NCBI GenBank assembly: GCA_964383365.1
Contig: CAYLHF010000050.1
Span: 1-15,698 of the forward strand
Reading direction: 5' to 3'
From: CAYLHF01 sp964383365
GTDB taxonomy: Bacteria > Bacteroidota > Rhodothermia > Rhodothermales > UBA10348
DNA: 15,698 nt
In this document: positions 7,643 to 15,500 of the stretch, in pieces
Layout: every line of letters starts with the position of its first letter
How positions within the stretch are numbered: the stretch's first letter is position 1
The notes under the pieces: model-generated
Told to the model about the DNA's origin: nothing
Databases searched by the model: none
Seen by the model: only the letters and a program-made list of their open reading frames with translations
Made by a program: the position numbers and the translations under genes

Positions 7643-9313
7643 ATGCGGTTGTATCTCATTCGGGCGGTACCGTTCTTTTTATTCCTCCTGACATCATGTT
7701 CGGAGACTGTCCCCCCAACTGATGTTGATTCCCGAGTCGTCGCCCACGTAGGCCAGATTGATCTAACGGTCTCCTGGTTCGACCAGACGTATGTAAATTT
7801 CCTGATCCAGTCCGGGCGGAACGATACCATCGAGAACCGCTACGCTCATCTCGAGAATCTAATTGATGCCATCCTCTTATCCGGAGAGGCAGAAGGATTC
7901 GGGCTTACGGAGACACCCGGTTACAAACGTTTTCGGGAGCGAAAACATCTGCAGTTGCTGGCGGCTCGATATTTTGAGTGGGCATTTCTTCGGCAACTTC
8001 CCGCGCCAACCGATGCCGAGGTTCGACAGGCATTCGTCAGATGGAACACCCAGGCGGTTGTACGACACCTGTTTTATGCCAATAAGACCGAAGCTGATGC
8101 GGCATACAAGAGGTTAAGACTTGGTGGCAATTTCCTCGAAGAGGCCCGACGGACCTATGGATTGTCCGAGATCGACTCCTCGGCCGGTTATCTGGGACCT
8201 ATTCGATATTACAATGTCGACGATGCTTTCGCAGAAGCTGCTTTCGAATTATCACCCGGAGCCTATTCGGAGCCGATTCGGTCGCGATTCGGTTATCACA
8301 TCATCCGACTCGAGGATATGATTCGTAATCCCCTGCTGACCGAAAGCGACTATCAGACGCGTCGAGCAGGAATCGAGAGTAAGTTTCGACTGAGGAGACG
8401 CCGTATCGAGGGCGATCGGTTCGTCCGGACGTTTATGGAGGCCAAAAACGTGATCGTGGCGCCGCAGGCGATAGCGGCTTTGCAGTCTATGCTCAAAGAT
8501 TTTGCCATCGATGTTAATCGACGACCAACTATTCAGACGGCGCGACAGGAAGGCTTTGAGATGGATAGTCTCAGACTCAATCTGAATCCCTCTACAATCC
8601 TGGCCACGTACACGGACCGCCGTAAAAACCGAGAATTTACGGCTGGAGATTATGTGTTATGGCTCGACGCGTTACCATTTCAGGAAGCGTTAAACAGGAC
8701 GGCCGCCTCCGTTGGACGAGCAATGAGAAACCAGCTTCTGGCCGATGCGGCGCTGGAGAGAGGACTGGATGACCGAAAGGTCTTCGATCTTCTGGAGCGG
8801 GATCTGTTGGAAGAGCGGAGTCGAAGAGTCGTCCGATTTCTCAAGGATCAGGAGTATACAGACGTGGACAGTACGCTGCTAGAGGGCGTGTTTGACGGAA
8901 AAGGACTCGGATCCCAACAGTTCTTCACAACGGACTTCGAGCAGATTCCGTTTGAAACCTTCAGAGAGGCAGAACTGGCCAGGAACAGGCTCTCACCATC
9001 CTTCGAGGATGCTCCCAGGGAGCCAGGATACGCGAAGATCATAGACGCTGAGACGGACGATTATCCGGAACTATCACCGTATTTCAGGTCTCTGGAAATT
9101 GGTGATCCCGCTGTCGTGGGAGTGAAGGAGCAGTGGCTTCTAATTCGGATTGACAAGCGGACCAAGCAGGAGCTTTCGTGGGCGGCCGATCGGGAGACTA
9201 TCGTCGCTCGACTGCGTCCGTTTGTCGCTCAGTATCAACTCGTCCGGCAGCTCAGAAATAGCACGTCTATCAGCCGAGATACCCTGTTGTTCAGGCAGAT
9301 GAGCGAACAATAA
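7643..9313 (+). CDS. Lipoprotein parvulin-type peptidyl-prolyl isomerase (PpiC/SurA-like)
   Basis: Periplasmic folding factor of 556 residues. The signal ends in the lipobox L16-T-S-C19, and C19 is the only cysteine in the protein; Ser at +2 fits outer-membrane retention. An N-terminal helical SurA_N-like region (about 30-135) precedes one parvulin domain at about 139-225, which contains VRHLFYANKTEADAAYKRL, SAGYLGPI and RFGYHIIRLED. The C-terminal 330 residues are mostly helical with no second clear parvulin domain. AGGGA at 7636-7640 is a ribosome site with short spacing to the ATG. It is the last gene of the four-gene operon, 33 nt after the PorV-like gene. A plausible role is assisting assembly of the two barrels or the exported protein of the operon. 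Its 3' end overlaps the end of the convergent repressor gene by 23 bp. Confidence 0.88.
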   Translation: MRLYLIRAVPFFLFLLTSCSETVPPTDVDSRVVAHVGQIDLTVSWFDQTYVNFLIQSGRNDTIENRYAHLENLIDAILLSGEAEGFGLTETPGYKRFRERKHLQLLAARYFEWAFLRQLPAPTDAEVRQAFVRWNTQAVVRHLFYANKTEADAAYKRLRLGGNFLEEARRTYGLSEIDSSAGYLGPIRYYNVDDAFAEAAFELSPGAYSEPIRSRFGYHIIRLEDMIRNPLLTESDYQTRRAGIESKFRLRRRRIEGDRFVRTFMEAKNVIVAPQAIAALQSMLKDFAIDVNRRPTIQTARQEGFEMDSLRLNLNPSTILATYTDRRKNREFTAGDYVLWLDALPFQEALNRTAASVGRAMRNQLLADAALERGLDDRKVFDLLERDLLEERSRRVVRFLKDQEYTDVDSTLLEGVFDGKGLGSQQFFTTDFEQIPFETFREAELARNRLSPSFEDAPREPGYAKIIDAETDDYPELSPYFRSLEIGDPAVVGVKEQWLLIRIDKRTKQELSWAADRETIVARLRPFVAQYQLVRQLRNSTSISRDTLLFRQMSEQ

Positions 9314-10331
9314 GTCTGGCGGGAACCCGGATACTCGATATATCCTCCCCTTCGTGATGAATTTGGTGTACGAGTCGTTCCACAGCGATTTTGCCCATAG
9401 CGGCTGCGTCTGTCATAACGGTAGTCAGTGGCGTATGCAGGTATTCCGTCATCGGATCTCCGTCGAATCCGACGACGGCAACATCTTCAGGTATTCGAAT
9501 GTTCAGTTCGACCAGCGCACGCATGAGTCCAACGGCCAGTAAATCGTTGAAACACGTGACGGCTGTGGGTCTGGAGGCGGGATCAGATTGCTCTGAAAAA
9601 AAGGCTTTTCCGGTTCGATAGCCCTCCTCGAGTGATGCTCCGGCAGAGATAATTTGAGACTCGGAGAACGCCAGTTCCGTCTCTGCGAAAGCTTCCCGGA
9701 AACCCTGGACGCGATCAACAGCGTGTGCCGTAAATGCAGGGCCGGAAAAATGCACAATATGTCTGTGTCCCTTGTTCATTAGATACATAACGGCCTGTTT
9801 CTGCATTTCGATATTATCGATCGAAATGACGTCGGCCTGTGTCCACGGTACGCGTTCGAGTAGCACGAAAGGGAAACCTTTTTTTTTCATGTCATAGACG
9901 TGTCCCAGGTCGGTACTGCGATCAAGAACGGGTGCCAGGATCACCCCGTCCATGCCGAAGAGATGAAAATCGCTGATGATACGTTGCTCCCTCTCCGCGT
10001 CCCCTTCGGAACTGACGAGGAAAAGAGAAAGACGCCGCCGGTACGCCTCCTCGCTGGCTCCCCGGGCAATCTCTGCATAAAATGGATTTCCAATTTCCTT
10101 GACGAGTAGACCTATGGCGGGGGATCTATCTACGGTTCCGGACTGCAGACGAAGCCGTCTCGCCGATCTGGAAGGCTGATAGCCGAGATCCGAGATCACA
10201 TGTTGGACACGTTTACGCGTACTCTCTTTGACGGTAGACTTCTCATTTACTACAGCAGAGACTGTGGCGATTGAGACACCGGCCCGATCCGCCACGTCCT
10301 GAATAGTCATTCTTCTGTTCTGCTCGCTCAT
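9291..10331 (-). CDS. LacI/GalR-family transcriptional repressor
   Basis: Sugar-responsive DNA-binding regulator of 346 residues. The helix-turn-helix lies at 8-29 (MTIQDVADRAGVSIATVSAV) and the hinge helix at 51-61 (YQPSRSARRLR, with the A-R-x-L that enters the minor groove). A periplasmic-binding-protein-like effector domain begins near residue 69 and includes GNPFYAEIARG, FNDLLAVGLMRAL and VVGFDGDP. The frame is open upstream to 10517 but would run through both operators. ATG at 10331 is preferred because GAGG (10340-10343) sits 8 nt upstream and the domain starts right after it. ATG at 10310 is a possible alternative. It is divergent from the symporter, with two palindromic operators between them, so it probably represses the symporter and perhaps itself. 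An A9 run on the coding strand (plus-strand T9 at 9879-9887) encodes MKKKG. The effector is unknown, probably a sugar carried by the neighbouring transporter. Confidence 0.95.
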   Translation of the reverse strand: MSEQNRRMTIQDVADRAGVSIATVSAVVNEKSTVKESTRKRVQHVISDLGYQPSRSARRLRLQSGTVDRSPAIGLLVKEIGNPFYAEIARGASEEAYRRRLSLFLVSSEGDAEREQRIISDFHLFGMDGVILAPVLDRSTDLGHVYDMKKKGFPFVLLERVPWTQADVISIDNIEMQKQAVMYLMNKGHRHIVHFSGPAFTAHAVDRVQGFREAFAETELAFSESQIISAGASLEEGYRTGKAFFSEQSDPASRPTAVTCFNDLLAVGLMRALVELNIRIPEDVAVVGFDGDPMTEYLHTPLTTVMTDAAAMGKIAVERLVHQIHHEGEDISSIRVPARLIVRSSA

Positions 10332-10339
10332 TCCGATGA

Positions 10340-10343
10340 CCTC
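10340..10343 (-). promoter_or_regulatory. Ribosome binding site of the repressor gene
   Basis: On the minus strand GAGG is followed by 8 nt (TCATCGGA) and ATG at 10331. This fixes the start well downstream of the longest possible frame (10517). Confidence 0.6.
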
Positions 10344-10395
10344 GAGTACCGACGGAAATACGTTCTTTTTGATCGTGTTTGGAAAATATAGATTA

Positions 10396-10409
10396 TTGAA
10401 ACGTTTCAA
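10396..10409. promoter_or_regulatory. LacI-type operator 1 (perfect palindrome)
   Basis: TTGAAACGTTTCAA is a perfect 14-bp palindrome with the central CG and AAACGTTT core typical of LacI/GalR operators. It lies 65 bp upstream of the repressor ATG and on the repressor side of the divergent region, so it could mediate autoregulation. The match to the second site nearby makes chance unlikely. No binding data are available. Confidence 0.82.
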
Positions 10410-10472
10410 AACATATTTATTATTATAATAATTCCTATTACGAATGATAAATCTTATGTTTACTTGTGATAA
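10410..10472. promoter_or_regulatory. AT-rich divergent promoter region
   Basis: The segment between the two operators is strongly AT-rich (for example TATTTATTATTATAATAATT), unlike the surrounding coding DNA. TGTGATAAT at 10465-10473 resembles an extended -10 for the symporter and abuts operator 2. TATAAT at 10424-10429 is a perfect -10 hexamer, but no -35 at standard spacing was found for it. On the minus strand a TTTTGAAA...TATATTTT arrangement overlaps operator 1. The exact promoters cannot be assigned by eye. Confidence 0.45.
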
Positions 10473-10486
10473 TTGAAACGATTCAA
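10473..10486. promoter_or_regulatory. LacI-type operator 2 (near-perfect palindrome)
   Basis: TTGAAACGATTCAA differs from operator 1 by one base and keeps the central CG; one more flanking pair (A/T) extends it to 10472-10487. It lies directly upstream of the symporter ribosome site, so a bound repressor would block transcription initiation or early elongation. The centre-to-centre distance to operator 1 is 77 bp, which would allow looping by a tetramer or cooperative binding by two dimers. Confidence 0.82.
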
Positions 10487-10489
10487 TGC

Positions 10490-10493
10490 AGGG
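10490..10493 (+). promoter_or_regulatory. Ribosome binding site of the symporter gene
   Basis: AGGG is 7 nt upstream of ATG 10501. An earlier in-frame ATG at 10486 overlaps operator 2 and has no ribosome site, so 10501 is the likelier start. Confidence 0.55.
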
Positions 10494-10500
10494 TTTGGAT

Positions 10501-12114
10501 ATGAACTTCGGATTCACGGACTGGGCGGTTATCGCGATCTATTTCACGGCGGTATTTGCTATCGCATACTGGTCGATTCTGAAGGAACGAAGTGGCGAAA
10601 AGTCGGCGACCGATTATTTTCTGGCTGGTCGAAACGTGGGCTGGTTTGTTGTCGGAGCCTCCCTTTTTGCGTCCAACATTGGCTCAGAACATCTGGTGGG
10701 ACTGGCTGGCGCCGGGGCTAGTTCAGGCCTCGCCCTCGGTCAATTCGAGCTTCAGGCATCATTGATACTGCTTCTTTTGGGCTGGGTTTTCGTACCGTTT
10801 TATGTCAAAAGCGGCGTCGTGACTATGCCTGAGTTTCTGGAGAAACGATACAGTCCGGCTGCGCGATGGTATTTGTCTATCGTTTCTATCATCGGTTATG
10901 TTTTGACCAAAATCTCCGTCACGATTTATGCGGGAGGGGTCGTATTCGAGACCCTGATGGGTATCAATTTCTGGACGGGAGCGCTGATCGTTGTTGTATT
11001 TACAGGAGTCTACACCATCATTGGCGGTCTACGGGCGGTGATCTATACAGACATGATGCAGGCGGTTGTTCTGATCGCTGGATCGCTGATTGTCACGTAT
11101 ATCGGGTTGAGTAAACTCGGTGGATGGGGGGCCATGATAGATATTGCTCCCCAGGGCTTTTTCAATCTATGGAAGCCCGTGTCTGATCCTGATTTTCCGT
11201 GGACGGGAATTGCGTTTGGGGCCCCGATCATCGCCATCTGGTATTGGTGTACGGATCAATTTATTGTTCAACGGACGTTGTCAGCTCGGGGTATCGACGA
11301 TGCACGGCGAGGCACCATTTTCGCCGGTTTCCTGAAGCAGCTTCCACTGTTCATCTTCGTCATTCCTGGAGTCATCGCCTACTGTCTGAACGCGACAGGC
11401 CAGATACAACTCGAATCGTCCGATCAGGCACTTCCCGCTCTGGTTTCGGCGCTACTCCCGGCAGGTTTGCGGGGTCTGGTCGTGGCGGGACTGCTGGCAG
11501 CTTTGATGTCGTCCCTGTCCTCGGTCTTCAATTCTTGCTCGACGCTCATTACATGGGACATCTATCGTGAACTGCGTCCTGAAGCGAGCGAGCGGAAATT
11601 GGTCATGGTGGGTCGTATCTCCACGCTGATCCTCGTTGCACTGGGTATCGCCTGGATACCTCTGATGTCCGGGATATCGGGGACGCTGTATAAATATCTC
11701 CAGTCCGTTCAGGCCTACATATCGCCACCCATTGCTGCGGTCTTCCTGATGGGTCTCTTCTGGAAGCGACTCAATGCCAAGGGAGCCATGGCATCGCTAA
11801 TAACAGGATTCTTTCTGGGTATGGGCCGTCTTGTCGCAGAACTCAACAAAGAAAGTCTCTCGGGGCTATTGTATCAGTTTGCTGATATCAATTTTATGCA
11901 TGTAGCCATATTGCTTTTTCTCATCTGCGTCATCGTACTTGTGGTCGTGAGTCTGTTCACCGAGGCCCCGACGGAGGAGAAGATCGAAGGATTGACGTAC
12001 CATTCGAAAAAAAATATGGATTTCGGCACGCCTGCCGGGCGCAGGAAGGATGCCATGTGGACGGCAATTCTTATTGCCATCGTGGCCTTCGTAATGATCT
12101 ATTTCACGGGGTGA
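10501..12114 (+). CDS. SGLT-type sodium/sugar symporter (SSS family)
   Basis: Inner-membrane Na+-coupled sugar importer of 537 residues, the usual length, with about 14 hydrophobic segments. The SGLT signature ASLFASNIGSEHLVGLAG is at 53-70, GGLRAVIYTDMMQ follows, and WYWCTDQFIVQRTLS is at 247-261. Residues equivalent to the sugar-binding set of human SGLT1 are present: N59 (N78), H64 (H83), E83 (E102), Y248 and W249 (Y290, W291), K279 (K321) and Q404 (Q457). The MSSLSSVFNSCSTL segment matches the TM8 serines of the Na2 site. This points to a hexose such as glucose or galactose rather than an amino acid or an organic acid. The equivalences are from memory of the alignments. The start at 10501 is chosen over 10486 because of its AGGG ribosome site. 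Expression is probably controlled by the divergent LacI-family repressor. Confidence 0.95.
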   Translation: MNFGFTDWAVIAIYFTAVFAIAYWSILKERSGEKSATDYFLAGRNVGWFVVGASLFASNIGSEHLVGLAGAGASSGLALGQFELQASLILLLLGWVFVPFYVKSGVVTMPEFLEKRYSPAARWYLSIVSIIGYVLTKISVTIYAGGVVFETLMGINFWTGALIVVVFTGVYTIIGGLRAVIYTDMMQAVVLIAGSLIVTYIGLSKLGGWGAMIDIAPQGFFNLWKPVSDPDFPWTGIAFGAPIIAIWYWCTDQFIVQRTLSARGIDDARRGTIFAGFLKQLPLFIFVIPGVIAYCLNATGQIQLESSDQALPALVSALLPAGLRGLVVAGLLAALMSSLSSVFNSCSTLITWDIYRELRPEASERKLVMVGRISTLILVALGIAWIPLMSGISGTLYKYLQSVQAYISPPIAAVFLMGLFWKRLNAKGAMASLITGFFLGMGRLVAELNKESLSGLLYQFADINFMHVAILLFLICVIVLVVVSLFTEAPTEEKIEGLTYHSKKNMDFGTPAGRRKDAMWTAILIAIVAFVMIYFTG

Positions 12115-12566
12115 TCTGGTGCTGTTCACCTGCTGACAGCCGTAGAGAACGTACTAACGCTTTCAGCGAGCGTCAAGCCCTCGCGAGAGGAAACGGATTG
12201 GCGTGAGGCTTCCTGTGCCAGCGCAGCATCTTCAAAAATGCCTGAAATCTCTTGCTCAGAGTATCTACGTTCGGTCATCGGATAGCGGCAAATGGTTCAA
12301 GGGGGGCAGCGAGGTGATACGAAAAAAGGAGACGAGGGTTCATTGTCACGCGATAGATTAAAGGAAGTCTCAGTATTCGTTTGCGTTTAAGCGGGGCGGA
12401 ATCCAAATTACCCGGTCAGAATCGTTCACCTCTTTAATTTCTGAGAAGCCAGCAAACGGATGCAAGTTTTTCGGCTCGGCACTGCCGATATCATCGCCTG
12501 CTTCAGTCTGTCATGCTCGTGGCCGTCACGCTGACGGTCGTCCTTTTCTTTATCTGAGTTACCAAT
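12115..12566. other. 452-bp intergenic region
   Basis: No convincing gene on either strand; the short open frames have no family-like features. Short inverted repeats occur (ACGCT/AGCGT around 12157-12173, CTCGCGAG around 12180-12187), but none has a T-run, so no terminator for the symporter is assigned. A purine-rich AAAAAAGGAGACGAGGG around 12320-12336 resembles a ribosome site but leads only to a very short frame. The stretch presumably contains the promoter of the gene at 12567, but no clear promoter motif was found. Confidence 0.6.
12521..12552 (+). terminator. Terminator-like or leader hairpin
   Basis: GGCCGTCA-CGC-TGACGGTC forms an 8-bp stem (one G-U pair) with a 3-nt loop, followed by the pyrimidine-rich GTCCTTTTCTTT. 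The shape suits an intrinsic terminator. It ends only about 15 nt before the ATG of the next gene, so it could instead be a leader structure or attenuator for that gene. The T-run is interrupted, so the evidence is moderate. Confidence 0.35.
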
Positions 12567-15500
12567 ATGCAACGGATCGTATTTCGAAATCACGCGGCGG
12601 GCAGTGTACGAGAAATCGTCTCCCGTTCTTTGATACGCCTCTTCACGGTAGCCGTTTTTCTGTGTGTGGTGCCGGCGAGTACGGCGCAGCAACTCGACAT
12701 GAAGAAATTCGAGGCCATGAAAACCCGCTCGATTGGGCCTGCGGGGATGAGTGGACGCGTTACATCGATCGACGTTGTGCTCTCCGATCTGGACGTGGTT
12801 TATGCCGGTACGGCCTCCGGAGGACTCTGGAAATCAACCAGTGGTGGTGTGGAGTGGACCTCTTTGTTCGATAAACAGAAAGCGCATTCGATCGGAGCCG
12901 TTGTCGTGAACCAGGAAAACCCCGACATCATCTGGGTCGGGACGGGTGAAGGCAATCCGCGCAACAGCCAGTCGAGTGGTAATGGTGTTTACAGATCGAT
13001 CGACGGGGGGGTGACCTGGAAACATCTCGGTCTGGATGACTCCCGAAACATCCATCGGATTATTCTCGATCCGCGTGACGAAAATGTCGCAATCATAGGG
13101 GTTCAGGGCCCGGCCTGGGGAGAGACCGAGACGCGCGGTGTATTTAAGACGATCGACGGTGGACAGACGTTCAAGAAAGTGCTTTTCGAAAACGTTCGTA
13201 CGGGCATCGGAGATATGGTTGTAGATCCATCGAATCCGGACCATATTATCGCAGCGATGTGGGAATTCAGACGCTGGCCCTGGTTTTTCAAGTCCGGTGG
13301 CGAGGGATCCGGGATGTATGTCACGTGGGACGAGGGAGATACGTGGACCCGGAAAACGGACGAAGACGGATTGCCGAAAGGCGAGTTAGGCCGTATGGGT
13401 CTCGCCTTTTCGGTCAACGAGCCGGAAATCGTTTACGCGCTCGTGGAGTCGAAGAAGAATGCCCTGTATAAATCGACGGACGGAGGCCACAAGTGGAAGA
13501 AGATCAATGACAACAAGGGCGTGGTCAGTCGGCCCTTCTACTACGCAGATCTGTATGTGGACCCGGAGAATGAGAATAGACTCTATAACGTGGGTACGTC
13601 GATCCGGATCAGCGTGGATGGAGGCCTGAAGTTCACATCCTGGCAGCCGTCCTATAGTGCGAAGGGTATTCATCCCGATCATCATGCGTTCTGGGTATCT
13701 CCTGTCGATCCGGACTTTATTATTGAGGGCAACGATGGGGGTATCTCGATCAGCCGGGATAAGGGGAAGACCTGGCGGTTTGTCGAGAATCTGCCCGTCG
13801 CCCAGTTTTACCACATCAACGTCGACAACGAGTTTCCGTATAACGTCATGGGCGGCATGCAGGATAACGGGTCGTGGCTGGGCCCGGCCTACATCCTTCG
13901 CTCCGGTGGAATTCGCAACTCCTACTGGCAGGAGATCGCCTTCGGAGATGGGTTCGATGTCGTACCCGATCCTGAGGATTCGCGGTATGGCTATGCGATG
14001 AGTCAGGGCGGATACGTGAGTCGATACGACAAACTCACGGGCGAATCGAGCCGGATCAGACCCTACCATCCAGATGGTGAGTTTCTTCGATTCAACTGGA
14101 ATTCGGGCATCGCGCAGGATCCATTTCGACCGGGTACCATTTATTTCGGGAGCCAGTATCTACATAGAAGTGACGACCGGGGTCAGAACTGGACCATCAT
14201 CTCCCCTGATCTCACGACGAATGATCCGGAAAAACAGAAGTCGCTTCAATCGGGAGGGTTGACCTACGACGCGACCCAGGCTGAAAACTTTACGACCATC
14301 GTGGCCATTGCTCCCAGTCCGGTCACAGACGGGGTGATCTGGGTTGGAACCGATGATGGCAACCTGCAACTCACCCGCGATGGTGGTACGACGTGGACCA
14401 ACGTGGTGTCGAACGTACGGGGAGTGCCCGACGGAACGTGGATTCCTCAGATCCGGGCATCGACGTACGATGCGAGTGAGGCTTTTGTCGTGTTCGACGA
14501 CCACCGCCGCAACAACTGGGAGCCGTACGTCTACCGGACGACGGATTATGGGAAGTCATGGAATCAGATGGTCACATCGGACGATGTATGGGGGTTCGCG
14601 CTCTCTGTTCTTCAGGACTGTGTGGAACCGCGTCTACTTTTTATCGGGACCGAATTCGGACTCTATGTCTCGATTGACGCAGGGGAGAACTGGACCAAGT
14701 GGACGCCGGGATATCCGACGGCGTCGACCATCGATATGGTCATCCAGCCACGCGAGCAGGATCTTGTTATCGGGACGTTTGGTCGTGCAGCCTACGTACT
14801 CGACGATATCAGACCACTGAGGGAACTTGCATCGGAAGGTGCAGACGTTCTCGATTCTGCCGTCCATGTATACCCGGCGCCGGATGCGTACCGCACGTCG
14901 AATATTGAGGCGGCGGGGACGCGTTTCTGGGGGAATGCGATTTTCGCAGGGGAGAACAGGAAGTGGGGTGCGATGATTACGTACTCCGTGAATCCGGAAT
15001 CTGTTACGATCGCAGGTGACGGAGAAAAGAAAGCACCAGAGAAAACAACGGTCGAAATCCTCGATCCATCGGGTAACGTGATCCGGACCCAGAAAGGACC
15101 GGCTAAGGACGGGATGAATAGATTCTATTGGCACATGAGACGCCAAGGATATCGCTTTCCGAGCCGGACGAAGCCGAAGGATGATGCTCCTGAGCCAGCC
15201 GGAGCACGCGTGCTCCCGGGTACATATACCGTGCGTGTAACGTATGGAGAGCATTCCGATTCGACAACGGTTACCGTCGCGATGGATCCCAGGTACGATG
15301 TTGATCTGGATGCGTTGCGGGCGCGCGACGCGCTCGACGCTCGCTACGCGACGATCGTCGGCGCGGCGCGCGAGATGATGGATCATGTCCGTGAAGCGGG
15401 TGCGTCCATCGCCAGAATTCAGGCGGACCTGAAGGCCCTCGATGATTCCACGCTCAAGGATCTCCGCAAACAGGGAGAGGCCATGAAGGACTCACTCGAT

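Noticed and set aside
12121..12187. Symporter terminator
   Set aside because: Small inverted repeats are present but have long loops or short stems and no following T-run.
12419..12426. Possible third operator upstream of the Asp-box gene (GAATCGTT)
   Set aside because: Only the 8-bp core matches; the outer positions on both sides differ, so chance is a fair explanation.
13386..14069. 227-residue minus-strand open frame
   Set aside because: Fully antisense to the Asp-box protein gene, whose own frame is clearly coding; the antisense translation has no recognisable domain.
14344..14820. 158-residue plus-strand open frame
   Set aside because: Out-of-frame shadow inside the Asp-box gene; Arg/Ser-rich with no family signal.
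14634..15386. 250-residue minus-strand open frame
   Set aside because: Antisense shadow of the Asp-box gene, rich in Arg/His/Ile as expected from reversed coding sequence.
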